From Flavobacterium nitratireducens (lineage in GTDB: Bacteria; Bacteroidota; Bacteroidia; Flavobacteriales; Flavobacteriaceae), in NCBI RefSeq assembly GCF_029625335.1, contig NZ_CP121111.1:186001-250000 (forward strand): a DNA stretch of 64,000 nucleotides, in the 5' to 3' direction. A model generated the notes under the pieces. That model was not told the origin of the DNA and did not search any database. It saw nothing but the letters and a program-made list of their open reading frames with translations. A program made the position numbers and the translations under genes. Positions within the stretch are counted from its first letter, which is position 1; each line of letters starts with the position of its first letter. This document shows, piece after piece, positions 18,085 through 26,858 of the stretch.

Positions 18085-19258
18085 ATGATTCAAGTAGCCG
18101 AAGCTTTAAATATTATAGCTGAGAATAGTTGTAAAATGCCAATTGCAAAAATTAAAGTGAGTAAATCACTGGGGTATGTTTTGGCAGAAGCGGTTTATTC
18201 TCCAATAAATATGCCTCCTTTTCGTCAGTCGGCGATGGATGGATATGCTTTTACTCATAATGGATCGAATCAATTTGAAGTGGTAAATACATCACAAGCC
18301 GGAGATTTTCTGGATGATAAAATTGAGGAAAATCAAGCGGTTCGTATTTTTACAGGTGCTTTTGTTCCTGATGATACTGATACTGTGGTGATGCAGGAGC
18401 ATACAACAAGAACGGACAATTTGCTTCAAATTGAAAAAATGCCTGTTGCTTGTGCTAATATTCGTGAAAAAGGAGAGCAGATTAAAAAAGGCGAATTGGT
18501 TTTTGATGCCAATACGGTGATTACTCCTGCGGCTATTGGTTTTTTAGCCTGTTTGGGAATTACAAAAATCAAGGTGATATGAAAAACCAAGAGTAGCTAT
18601 TTTAGTTACCGGAAATGAATTAGTGCCGGCCGGAAATAAATTGCCAAAAGGAAAAATTTACGAAAGTAATTCGCTAATGATAGAAGCGGCTTTACAAACA
18701 ATCGGGATTAAAAAAACGACTGTTTTTAAGGTTAAAGATAGTCTGAAAAAAACGATTAAAGCAGTAGAAAGCTGTTTGGCTAATTTTGATGTTTTGTTGA
18801 TTTCAGGCGGAATTTCGGTAGGGGATTATGATTATGTCAAAGAAGCTTTGTTGAAAAACGGAGTGACTGAGTTGTTTTATAAGATCAATCAAAAACCGGG
18901 TAAGCCTTTGTTTTTTGGAACAAAAGAAAATAAAATTGTCTTTGCTTTACCGGGAAATCCCGCTTCTTCACTGACTTGTTTTTATGTATATGCTTTTCCT
19001 GCTTTGAAAAAGTTGATGGGATTTGAAGCAATACATTTGCCGGAAATGAAGAAAAAGATAAGTACAGATTTTAAAAATACAACTGGAAAGACCTTGTTTT
19101 TAAAAGCGCTTTACGGAGATGAAAAAGTAACGGTTTTGGAGAGTCAGAGTTCGGCAATGTTGAATACTTTTTCGGTTGCAAATGGTTTAATTGTCATACC
19201 ACATGATATTACTCATGTTAAGGCGAATCAGGAAGTTGTAGTTTTGCCTTTTAATTGA
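18085..19258 (+). pseudogene. moeA: Molybdopterin molybdenumtransferase MoeA, frameshifted
   Basis: MoeA inserts molybdate into adenylated molybdopterin, the last step of Moco assembly. Translation should start at 18085 (MIQVAEALNII), 40 bases after the -7 box. Domain I and III phrases (PPFRQSAMDGYAF, ITKIKV) stop at a TGA at 18580-18582. The rest resumes one frame over: KPRVAILVTGNELVPAG, then SGGISVGDYDYV and LPGNPASSL. Removing one base near 18577-18580 gives a continuous KVYEKPRVA, as in intact MoeA. Because nitrate reductase needs Moco, a real loss would be surprising, so an assembly error is the simpler reading. Confidence 0.88.
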
Positions 19259-19265
19259 AAGAAAA

Positions 19266-19838
19266 ATGAAAAAAGTAACTGTATCAATTCTTTGTGGAGG
19301 CAAAAGTAGCCGAATGCAATCGGAGAAAGGATTAGTGCTTTTTCAGGGAAATCCATTTATTGAGCATATCATTGAAGCGGTTAAGCCTATTAGTAATGAA
19401 ATACAATTAGTGACAAATACAGCAAATTATGATTATTTGCCGTATCAAAAAATAAAAGATATTGAAATAGACAAAGGACCTATTGGCGGAATTTATTCGG
19501 CTTTGGTTCATTCTCAATCGGAAACTAATTTGATATTGAGTTGTGATATTCCGCTGATTTCAACCGAAATATTATTGGAATTGATTAACAAACATACAAC
19601 AGATTTTGAGGTTTCTGTTTTTTCAGATACCAATAAAATCCATCCTTTGATAGGAATTTATTCGAAAAAAATAATTCCGGTTCTAAAAAAGGCTATAGAA
19701 GAAAATGAATTAAAAATGATGCACTTGTTAGCAAAAGTGAATCATCAAATAATAGAAGTTACAGGCGAGAAAAGCAAGCAATTTAGAAATGTCAATTCGC
19801 TAACCGAATTGCAAGAACTGAATACCAATTTATACTGA
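19266..19838 (+). CDS. mobA: Molybdenum cofactor guanylyltransferase
   Basis: A 190-residue nucleotidyltransferase that adds GMP to Moco to give the bis-MGD form used by DMSO-reductase-family enzymes such as the nitrate reductase encoded nearby. The GTP-binding loop LCGGKSSRMQSEKGL is at residues 9-23, IGGIYSAL near 75 and the Mg-binding phrase SCDIPLIS near 98. It starts 7 bases after moeA and ends 5 bases before cobA, inside the Moco operon. Confidence 0.9.
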   Translation: MKKVTVSILCGGKSSRMQSEKGLVLFQGNPFIEHIIEAVKPISNEIQLVTNTANYDYLPYQKIKDIEIDKGPIGGIYSALVHSQSETNLILSCDIPLISTEILLELINKHTTDFEVSVFSDTNKIHPLIGIYSKKIIPVLKKAIEENELKMMHLLAKVNHQIIEVTGEKSKQFRNVNSLTELQELNTNLY

Positions 19839-19843
19839 AGATT

Positions 19844-20644
19844 ATGAAAGAGGCAAACACACCAAGATTAACAATTGTAGGAGCTGGTCCTGGCGATGTG
19901 GAATTAATTACCATTAAAGCCATCAAAGCTTTAGGAGATGCGGATGTAGTGCTTTATGATGCGCTGGTGAATGAGGATTTGTTACAATATGCTGCTGCAG
20001 GAACCGAAATAGTTTTTGTGGGTAAGCGTTTTGGTTGTCATGCCTATACTCAGGATCAGATAAATGAATTGATTGTGGTTATGGCTCAAAAACACGGTCA
20101 TGTGGTGCGATTAAAAGGAGGTGATCCGTTTGTTTTTGGTAGAGGAAGTGAAGAAATTGAATTTGCTCAAAAACATGGTCTGGAAACGGCTATTGTTCCG
20201 GGAATATCTTCGGCTTTAGGAGTTCCGGCTTCTAACGGAATCAGTTTAACACAACGCGGAATTTCAGAAAGTTTTTGGGTAATTACAGGAACAACTTCGG
20301 CACATAAATTATCGACTGATGTTAGTTTGGCAGCGCAGTCGTCGGCTACGGTGGTGATTTTAATGGGAATGAATAAACTGGACGAAATTGTATCTATTTA
20401 TCAAAACAACAGAACCGATGATTTGCCGGTGGCTATCATTCAAAACGGAACGAAAGACACACAGAAAAAAGTAATAGGAACGGTAAGTACCATCAGTAAA
20501 TTAGTAGCTGAACACAAACTGGCTTCACCGGCTATTATCGTAATTGGAGAGGTGGTAAATCATACTTCAGAATTAGCTGTTTTTACTAAAGCGGCTTATA
20601 GTGATGACGAATTTATTTTTCAAAATTTAAATGTAACTGAATAA
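19844..20644 (+). CDS. cobA: Uroporphyrinogen-III C-methyltransferase
   Basis: A 266-residue SAM-dependent methyltransferase that converts uroporphyrinogen III to precorrin-2, the precursor of siroheme. SUMT motifs are clear: VGAGPGDVELIT at residues 11-22, VVLYDALV, LKGGDPFVFGRG near 87-98, and PGISSALGVPA. Only the methylase domain is present, with no CysG oxidase/chelatase domain. Siroheme would serve an assimilatory nitrite or sulfite reductase, which fits its place in this island. Its stop codon overlaps the moaD start by one base. Confidence 0.92.
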   Translation: MKEANTPRLTIVGAGPGDVELITIKAIKALGDADVVLYDALVNEDLLQYAAAGTEIVFVGKRFGCHAYTQDQINELIVVMAQKHGHVVRLKGGDPFVFGRGSEEIEFAQKHGLETAIVPGISSALGVPASNGISLTQRGISESFWVITGTTSAHKLSTDVSLAAQSSATVVILMGMNKLDEIVSIYQNNRTDDLPVAIIQNGTKDTQKKVIGTVSTISKLVAEHKLASPAIIVIGEVVNHTSELAVFTKAAYSDDEFIFQNLNVTE

Positions 20645-20880
20645 TGCTAAGTGTAAAATATTTTGGTGCTGTAGCCGAGAAAACAAAAGTTCAAGGAGAG
20701 AATATTCCTTTTTCTAATTTATCTTTACAGGAATTAGTAGATGAATTAGAACAAAAATACGATTTAGGCTCGCTTTCTTATAGTATTGCGGTCAATCAAA
20801 AACTGGTACAAGACAAAAACAGTTACATGTTAATGACTAATGATGTTGTTGCTTTGTTGCCTCCTTTTGCCGGAGGTTAA
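20644..20880 (+). CDS. moaD: Molybdopterin synthase sulfur carrier subunit
   Basis: A 78-residue ubiquitin-fold protein ending in the diglycine tail PPFAGG. MoeB adenylates this tail and it carries the thiocarboxylate sulfur to MoaE for dithiolene formation. It overlaps cobA by one base. MoeB and MoaE follow directly, so the whole sulfur-transfer module is contiguous. Confidence 0.9.
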   Translation: MLSVKYFGAVAEKTKVQGENIPFSNLSLQELVDELEQKYDLGSLSYSIAVNQKLVQDKNSYMLMTNDVVALLPPFAGG

Positions 20881-20908
20881 AAAAACAATTTCTTAATTGG
20901 TAGCAATT

Positions 20909-21976
20909 ATGCGATACAATCGACAAATTATACTTCCTGAAGTGGGTGAAAAAGGCCAGGAAAAACTAGGCCAAGCTAAGGTATTGATTATTGGTGCCGG
21001 TGGTTTGGGTGCGGCAATTTTACCGTATTTGGTAGCAGCCGGAATTGGAGAAATAGGGATTATTGATGATGATGCTATCGAAATCAGTAATCTGCAACGG
21101 CAGGTAATCTATAAAAGTGATGCCATAGGAAAATCCAAAGCATTAGAAGCTAAGGCGATGGCTTTGTCTTTGAATCCTTCGATTCAGATTAATGCCATTA
21201 CCGATACTTTGAATGCTAAAAATGCCATTCCTTTATTCGAATATTATGATATTATGGTCGATGCGACCGATAATTTGCAAACCAAATATTTGATAAATGA
21301 TGCCTGTCAAGTAACCAACAAGCCTTTTGTTTACGGATCTATTTATAAATTCCAAGGTCAGATTTCGGTTTTTAATTATCAAAACGGACCTACCTACCGT
21401 TGTCTTTTTCCGGATGAATCTTCAAACAGTAAAAACTGTGTAGATGCCGGTGTAATGGGAATTTCAGTTGGGATTATTGGCATGTTTCAGGCTAATGAAG
21501 TTTTAAAAATGGTTCTGGGAATTGGCAATGTACTTTCGGGCGAATTGTTGATTTATAATATGCTAACGAATGACCAACAAAAATTTGATTTAGTAAGAAC
21601 TTCGGAAAATTCATTAAGTAAATCAGATTTTGAAAAGAAATATAATAGCATTCCTGCTCCAGTTTTAGAGATTTCTGCCCGATTAGCATTGGAAAAAATT
21701 AATGATAGTCAAGTGCTTTTTTTGGATGTTCGAAATGTAGAAGAATTGCCTAAAGTTAGATTTCGAAACGGTATTCAAATCCCGCTTTCAGAATTAGAAA
21801 ATAATCTTTCAATATTAGATTCAAATAAAAAAATATTGGTGTATTGCCAATCAGGAATAAGAAGTAAAACCGCCGTTGAAATTTTGAAAAAGAATCAATT
21901 TCCAAATGTTCAAAGTGTTTCAGGTGGTGCTTTGAAATTAGAAGAAGTTATAGCCAATAATATTCTTTCGATTTAA
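20909..21976 (+). CDS. moeB: MoeB/ThiF-type adenylyltransferase with C-terminal rhodanese domain
   Basis: The E1-like domain (residues about 1-240) has MRYNRQIILPEVG, the nucleotide loop IGAGGLGAAI and SNLQRQV. The rhodanese domain (about 255-355) has DVRNVEEL and the active-site loop CQSGIRS with its cysteine. The fusion activates MoaD and may also supply its sulfur, as eukaryotic MOCS3/Uba4 do. The ATG at 20909 is preferred to the TTG at 20897 because the family begins at MRYNRQ. The zinc CxxC pairs of some MoeB proteins are not evident. Confidence 0.88.
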   Translation: MRYNRQIILPEVGEKGQEKLGQAKVLIIGAGGLGAAILPYLVAAGIGEIGIIDDDAIEISNLQRQVIYKSDAIGKSKALEAKAMALSLNPSIQINAITDTLNAKNAIPLFEYYDIMVDATDNLQTKYLINDACQVTNKPFVYGSIYKFQGQISVFNYQNGPTYRCLFPDESSNSKNCVDAGVMGISVGIIGMFQANEVLKMVLGIGNVLSGELLIYNMLTNDQQKFDLVRTSENSLSKSDFEKKYNSIPAPVLEISARLALEKINDSQVLFLDVRNVEELPKVRFRNGIQIPLSELENNLSILDSNKKILVYCQSGIRSKTAVEILKKNQFPNVQSVSGGALKLEEVIANNILSI

Positions 21977-22048
21977 AAATAATAACTACAGATTCAAAAA
22001 AATATAAAAGTTTATAATTTGCGAATTTGCGGTAAAATTAAAAAAAAA

Positions 22049-22483
22049 ATGAGTAAAAAAGTTTTCATAGAAGGAGCCATAACTCCTGAATTTATAGCCG
22101 ATTCCATCGCGAAACATCAAGGAAAACATACCATAGGAGCACATAATATTTTCTTAGGTCAAGTTCGCGCCGATGTGCATGAAGAAGAAAATGTAGTAAA
22201 AGCGATTGAGTATACAGCTTATGAAGAAATGGCAAATGAAGCTCTGGCGGTTATACGTGAAAGAGCTTTTGCTCAATTTGACTTGGTTTGTATGCACATT
22301 TATCACAGTTTGGGTGTGGTTAAAGCCGGTGAAATTTGTTTGTTTGTCTTTGTTTCGGCGGGACATCGCACTCAGGTTTATGAGGCTACTGAGGCTATCG
22401 TGAATTGGATTAAAACCGAAGTGCCTATCTTTGGTAAGGAAATTTTTGAAAACGAAGACTTCATTTGGAAGCAAAATAAATAA
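22049..22483 (+). CDS. moaE: Molybdopterin synthase catalytic subunit
   Basis: A 144-residue protein that transfers sulfur from MoaD to precursor Z to make molybdopterin. Family phrases are GAHNIFLGQVRADV, IEYTAYEEMA, IYHSLGVVKAGE and the C-terminal TEVPIFGKEI, whose lysine is the catalytic-site residue. The ATG at 22049 (MSKKVFIEGAIT) is chosen; a TTG 30 bases upstream would add unrelated residues encoded by a CTTTGCG-type intergenic repeat. Confidence 0.92.
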   Translation: MSKKVFIEGAITPEFIADSIAKHQGKHTIGAHNIFLGQVRADVHEEENVVKAIEYTAYEEMANEALAVIRERAFAQFDLVCMHIYHSLGVVKAGEICLFVFVSAGHRTQVYEATEAIVNWIKTEVPIFGKEIFENEDFIWKQNK

Positions 22484-22503
22484 CGTCTAAAAAGCTGTAC
22501 ACG

Positions 22504-22658
22504 AACCCGCCTGTCGGCGAGGCAAGTTGTATAAATAGTCACAAATAAAATAAATTGAAAATAGGACACAAATTGCAATCTCATTCAATGATTTGTGAAA
22601 TTTAAACGAATTTTAATTTGTGTGAATTAGTGTAACCCGCCTGCCGGCGTGGCAGGTT
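22504..22658. repeat. Pair of GC-rich REP-like palindromes
   Basis: Two 25-base copies at 22504-22528 and 22634-22658 share 22 bases. The core is CCTGCCGGCGTGGCAGG in the second copy. They lie in the moaE-moaCB gap and are far richer in GC than their surroundings. The core can form a hairpin. They may modulate the operon transcript or be mobile REP-type sequences. Confidence 0.75.
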
Positions 22659-22679
22659 TGTGATGAAAAAAAATAAAAA

Positions 22680-23594
22680 ATGGTTGATATTACCCATAAA
22701 ATAAGTACGTTACGTTCGGCAACTGCCATGGCAACTGTAAAAGTAAGTTTGCCAGAAACCATAGAAGCTATTCAGAAAAATTTAGTTCCTAAAGGAAATG
22801 TGCTTGAAATGGCTAAAACTGCAGGTTTGTTTGCAGTAAAAAATACACATTTATCCATTCCTGATTGTCATCCTTTGCCTATTGAATATACGGCGGTGGC
22901 TTATGAAATCAAGGATTTAACGATTGATATTCTTTTTACGGTTAAAACCGTTTATAAAACAGGAGTTGAGGTTGAAGCTATGCACGGCGCGTCTATTGTG
23001 GCGTTGACGATGTATGATATGTTGAAACCTATCGATAAGAATATCGAAATTTCGACTATTAAATTAGTGGAGAAAAAAGGAGGAAAGTCTTCGTATAAAA
23101 ACAGATTCCGCAATGTTTTAAAAGCGGCTGTTTTTGTTTGTTCCGATTCTATTTTTGCAGGAGATAAGGAAGACCGTTCCGGAAAAGTTATCGTTGAGAA
23201 ATTAGAATCTTACGGTGTGGAAACGACTCATTACGAAATTATTCCTGATGAAGTTGATTTTATCCAGAACAGAACTAAAAAGTATGTTGAAGATAACCAA
23301 TTGGTGATTTTTACCGGAGGAACCGGGCTTTCGCCAAGGGATGTTACGCCGGAAGCATTAGAGCCATTATTAGAAAACAGGATTCCGGGAATTGAAGAAG
23401 CCATCCGCAATTACGGTCAGGATCGTATGCCTTATGCGATGCTTTCGCGTTCGGTGGCGGGAACTATAGGAGACAGTTTGGTTTTGGCTTTGCCAGGTTC
23501 GGTTAATGGTGCCAAAGAATCGATGGATGCTGTTTTTCCACATGTTTTGCATGTTTTTCACATCCTAAAAGGGAGTAATCATGATACCAAATAA
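22680..23594 (+). CDS. moaCB: Bifunctional MoaC-MoaB molybdenum cofactor protein
   Basis: A 304-residue fusion. Residues about 1-145 are MoaC (MVDITHKISTLRSATA; HPLPIEYT; EVEAMHGASIVALTMYDM), which with MoaA makes cyclic pyranopterin monophosphate. Residues about 150-304 are MoaB/MogA-like (VFVCSDSIFAGDKEDRSG; FTGGTGLSPRDVTPEA), which adenylates molybdopterin. Fusion forms are known in Bacteroidota. The last 14 bases overlap the start of moaA, so the two are translationally coupled. Confidence 0.92.
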   Translation: MVDITHKISTLRSATAMATVKVSLPETIEAIQKNLVPKGNVLEMAKTAGLFAVKNTHLSIPDCHPLPIEYTAVAYEIKDLTIDILFTVKTVYKTGVEVEAMHGASIVALTMYDMLKPIDKNIEISTIKLVEKKGGKSSYKNRFRNVLKAAVFVCSDSIFAGDKEDRSGKVIVEKLESYGVETTHYEIIPDEVDFIQNRTKKYVEDNQLVIFTGGTGLSPRDVTPEALEPLLENRIPGIEEAIRNYGQDRMPYAMLSRSVAGTIGDSLVLALPGSVNGAKESMDAVFPHVLHVFHILKGSNHDTK

Positions 23595-24588
23595 CACCAT
23601 ATTGACGGATGATTTTGGTCGTAAACACAATTATTTACGTATTTCTTTAATAGAAAAATGTAATTTACGTTGTACTTATTGCATGCCGGCTGAGGGAATT
23701 GCATTGACTCCCAAAAAAGAGTTAATGACCGCCGATGAGGTTTTTGCTATCGCCCAGACATTCGTAAATAATGGAGTTAACAAAATTAGATTGACAGGAG
23801 GGGAGCCGCTGTTGCGAAAAGATTTTCCTGAAATCATAGAAAAATTATCCCAATTAGAAACCGAGATTTCGATTACTACTAACGGAATTCTAATTGACAA
23901 ACATCTGGAAGTATTAAAGCAATTTAAAGTCAAAAACATCAATTTGAGTTTGGATACTTTGGTAGCAACCAAATTCAATACGATTACACTTCGCAATCAG
24001 TTTGAAAAAGTAATAGACAATTTACATTTGCTTTTAAATAATGATTTTAAGGTAAAAGTAAATGTGGTGTTGATTAAAGGATTCAATGATAATGAAATCG
24101 TTGACTTTATTAACCTAACCGAGTCTTTGCCGATTTCCATTCGTTTTATTGAATTCATGCCTTTTGCAGGAAATGAATGGGACAGGAGTAAGATGATATC
24201 ACAAAAGCAAATTCTGGACCAAATTAACACTCATTTTTCTGAAGAAAATTTGGAGAAATTAGAAGATGAGCAACATTTTACCGCCAGAGAATTTAAGATA
24301 AATAACTTTTTAGGAAGTTTTGGAATCATAAGTTCAATTACCAATCCGTTTTGTGATGGTTGCAATAGAATTCGGCTTACGGCAAATGGGAAAATCAAAA
24401 ATTGCCTGTTTTCCAATATTGAAACCGATATTTTGACTCCGTATCGCAACGGTGCTCCAATTGAAACCGTGATTAGCAATGCCATTAAAAGCAAGAAAAA
24501 AGTTAGGGCAGGAATGACAACTCTTGAAGATGTTGATAATCCGGTTTTAAATCAGGATAATCGTTCTATGATTGCGATTGGGGGGTAA
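23581..24588 (+). CDS. moaA: GTP 3',8-cyclase (radical SAM)
   Basis: A 335-residue enzyme that starts Moco synthesis by rearranging GTP. The N-terminal radical-SAM cluster is CNLRCTYC (residues 22-29), followed by MPAEG and RLTGGEPLLRKD. The C-terminal cluster is CDGCNRIRLTANGKIKNC, which binds the second [4Fe-4S] and GTP. The chain ends in the conserved GG. It is the last gene of the plus-strand Moco operon; a terminator follows 68 bases later. Confidence 0.95.
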   Translation: MIPNNTILTDDFGRKHNYLRISLIEKCNLRCTYCMPAEGIALTPKKELMTADEVFAIAQTFVNNGVNKIRLTGGEPLLRKDFPEIIEKLSQLETEISITTNGILIDKHLEVLKQFKVKNINLSLDTLVATKFNTITLRNQFEKVIDNLHLLLNNDFKVKVNVVLIKGFNDNEIVDFINLTESLPISIRFIEFMPFAGNEWDRSKMISQKQILDQINTHFSEENLEKLEDEQHFTAREFKINNFLGSFGIISSITNPFCDGCNRIRLTANGKIKNCLFSNIETDILTPYRNGAPIETVISNAIKSKKKVRAGMTTLEDVDNPVLNQDNRSMIAIGG

Positions 24589-24656
24589 CCACTCGAAAGA
24601 TTTTCAGCGTTCAGTTTGTCATCCTATGTTTGTAGAATTGAAAATTCATAAATACA

Positions 24657-24684
24657 AAAAGCACAGCGTTACACTGTGCTTTTC
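24657..24684. terminator. Terminator after moaA
   Basis: AAAAGCACAG (24657-24666), loop CGTTACA, CTGTGCTTTT (24674-24683). It lies between convergent moaA and the thioesterase gene and can act both ways. Confidence 0.85.
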
Positions 24685-24747
24685 GCGTTTTTAGAAGTTG
24701 TTTATAGATTCGGCCGTTTTAAAAAACGGTCGTATTTATGGCAACTC

Positions 24748-25299
24748 TTAATTTTCAAAATCTACTCTTACTTTGTATTCATTTGATTTTAATATTGTCT
24801 CAATAGAACCAAATGTGGCTACCGTTTTTTGGTATTCTTTTTCTTTTTTCAAAGCGATTTGTCTCAATGCATTTTGAAAGCGACTCACTTCTTTTAAGGT
24901 AGTTAAAATTAATCCAGGGACAGGAGTGTTATTTCCTTCTTTGTCTTTGGCCACCATAGTAAAATATGAAGAATTACAATGTTTGACAACACCTGTTTGA
25001 ATGTTTTCAGATTCAACGCGTATACCAATTATCATAGAGCTATTCCCTACATAATTTACACTAGCTTTCATAGTTAGTAATTCGCCTACTTCAACAGGTT
25101 TTAGAAAGTTTACGGTATCAACCGAAGCCGTTACACAGTAGTTTCCTGAAAATTTAGAACCACAAGCAAAGGCAATCTGGTCCATCAAGGATAAAATATA
25201 ACCACCGTGAATTTTTCCACTGAAATTAGTGTGCGATGGCAGCATTAATTCTGAAATCGTAATTTTTGAAGAATCAACAGTTTTATATTCGATACTCAT
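24748..25299 (-). CDS. Acyl-CoA thioesterase (hotdog fold)
   Basis: A 183-residue single-hotdog thioesterase. The phrase NFSGKIHGGYILSLMDQIAF (about residues 25-44) holds the N/D-x-x-G-x-x-x-GG signature of the YciA/Acot family. TASVDTVNFLKPVEVGE follows at about 64-80. Such enzymes hydrolyse acyl-CoAs and control CoA and fatty-acid pools. It lies 27 bases downstream of the rubredoxin-type gene on the same strand, so it may be the tail of the nitrate reductase transcript, although no functional link is known. Confidence 0.85.
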   Translation of the reverse strand: MSIEYKTVDSSKITISELMLPSHTNFSGKIHGGYILSLMDQIAFACGSKFSGNYCVTASVDTVNFLKPVEVGELLTMKASVNYVGNSSMIIGIRVESENIQTGVVKHCNSSYFTMVAKDKEGNNTPVPGLILTTLKEVSRFQNALRQIALKKEKEYQKTVATFGSIETILKSNEYKVRVDFEN

Positions 25300-25326
25300 A
25301 AAAGGTATTTTTAGGATAATTTTAGT

Positions 25327-26772
25327 TTAGATATCTTGTTTTTCTGTAGCCAAAAGTACGAAATCTGATTTTGGTGCTTCACATAAAGAGCAACAATAGT
25401 CAGCAGGTAGCTCTTTAAAAAGAATTCCTTTGTCAATTCCTTGTTCGATATCACCAAATTCTGGATTGTAAATAGTGAGACATTCTGAACATTGGTAAAT
25501 ATCATGCTCTTGTTTTTCTTTTTTTGTTGCAGCAGTAGCTGTGTTATTTTCTACAGAAGTGATATTACCCAGTTCATTAAAGTATTTTTTACTTAATTCG
25601 ATTAAAATACTTGGTAATTCTAACTTGTCAATATCTTGAGTGTGAACAATGTATTCACGAGTATTTGGGTCAAAATGTTTGGCATACAAGACATTATAGG
25701 TGTCTCGTATTTTTATTGTTTCTAAATCTTTGGGTAACTTATTTTTCTCAATTACTATTGAAGTAAAATAATGCCCATCACGATTGTAATCAGAAATACC
25801 AAAGGTAAGTCCATAAGTACTAATATCAAATTGGTCTAAGGTCCTAACTAAGAAAGTTTTTAGATTTAAGGACCAATCAGTAGCTACAGGTAAATGCCAG
25901 TTTAATTCTAAAAGCGAATGACGTACATTAATTCCGTTTTTGCCAAGGAATTTTTCCCAATCTAATTTTCGGTCTTTTGGAATCCCTTTTACGATGAAGG
26001 ATTTCCATGGTGTGATACATATTTTTCCAATTTTGCAATCAAAACATAAGTCGCACATTTCATTTAGAAATGCTAAATCATACAGGTTGTTTCTCCAATA
26101 TAAACCTAGCCAGTATTGGTCTATACCCAAACGGTTCATTCCTTCATAATAAGGGAACGGATAAAAAGGAATTGTTAATGGCTTGTCAATCGTACGGTTA
26201 TTAGAATCAATATTCTCACTCACTAAGTTGAATATCATTTCGATTCCCATGGATTCTTCACTAACCAAACGTTCTATTTCGTAATATATTTTAGCAATAT
26301 CCCAGCTGTAAATTAGTACTGGATATACTTCCATACGTTGCCAATTAGGTAGTCGAATATATAAATACCAATAATCTTCGTGCTCAGAAGCAATAAAATT
26401 AATATGTCCAGTAAACAAGGGTACTAATTGTTGTTTAGGGTCGGTAATATTTACTTTTAAAACAGGTTGTTCTTTAAATTGTTCTAATACATACAGGAAC
26501 TTGTTACCTGTAAGCCAAGGGGTATTTCTAAAAATATCTGTTGATACATAAGATGATACAATGTTATTTCCACTTTGTTCATTAGGATAAACAATGTGTA
26601 GCTTGGCATTATTTTCTGATTCTATATACTTAAAACCATTAGGAAAAATAATGTCTTGCCTAGAGCCAAAAGAAATGTTTTTCAAACCTTGTTCCAGACA
26701 TAAGTTTACAATGTTTTTTAGCTCACCTGGCGAAATAACGCCCCCTTTTATTATTAATCGTGTTAATTCCAT
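25327..26772 (-). CDS. Redox protein: nitrite/sulfite-reductase half-domain-like region plus C-terminal rubredoxin
   Basis: A 481-residue protein. The C-terminal 55 residues are a rubredoxin: two metal-binding CxxC knuckles (YQCSEC; CCSLC), one iron, electron transfer. The N-terminal 20 residues (RLIIKGGVISPGELKNIV) and the phrase ICITPWKSFIVKGIP resemble the ferredoxin-like half domains of NirA/CobG reductases. The cysteines near residues 245-258 (CDLCFDC, then C) do not match the usual siroheme ligands. It lies directly downstream of the fused nitrate reductase on the same strand, which suggests it passes electrons to nitrate or nitrite reduction. The middle region is not recognised. Substrate not assigned. 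Confidence 0.65.
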   Translation of the reverse strand: MELTRLIIKGGVISPGELKNIVNLCLEQGLKNISFGSRQDIIFPNGFKYIESENNAKLHIVYPNEQSGNNIVSSYVSTDIFRNTPWLTGNKFLYVLEQFKEQPVLKVNITDPKQQLVPLFTGHINFIASEHEDYWYLYIRLPNWQRMEVYPVLIYSWDIAKIYYEIERLVSEESMGIEMIFNLVSENIDSNNRTIDKPLTIPFYPFPYYEGMNRLGIDQYWLGLYWRNNLYDLAFLNEMCDLCFDCKIGKICITPWKSFIVKGIPKDRKLDWEKFLGKNGINVRHSLLELNWHLPVATDWSLNLKTFLVRTLDQFDISTYGLTFGISDYNRDGHYFTSIVIEKNKLPKDLETIKIRDTYNVLYAKHFDPNTREYIVHTQDIDKLELPSILIELSKKYFNELGNITSVENNTATAATKKEKQEHDIYQCSECLTIYNPEFGDIEQGIDKGILFKELPADYCCSLCEAPKSDFVLLATEKQDI

Positions 26773-26786
26773 GTTTTTTATTTTTT

Positions 26787-26852
26787 AGTCCTTAGTTTTT
26801 AGTCCTAAGTCCTTAGTAGTATGAAACGCTAGGGACTAAGTACTAAGTACTT
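26787..26852. repeat. AGTCCTTAG/ACTAAGTACT repeat between rubredoxin and nitrate reductase genes
   Basis: Three AGTCC(T)TTAG-like units are followed by inverted ACTAAGTACTAAGTACTT, giving an imperfect hairpin of about 60 bases. Similar words form the element at 54957-55159, so this is probably a dispersed intergenic repeat. It sits inside the presumed operon and may weaken read-through. Confidence 0.6.
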
Positions 26853-26858
26853 TTCAAC

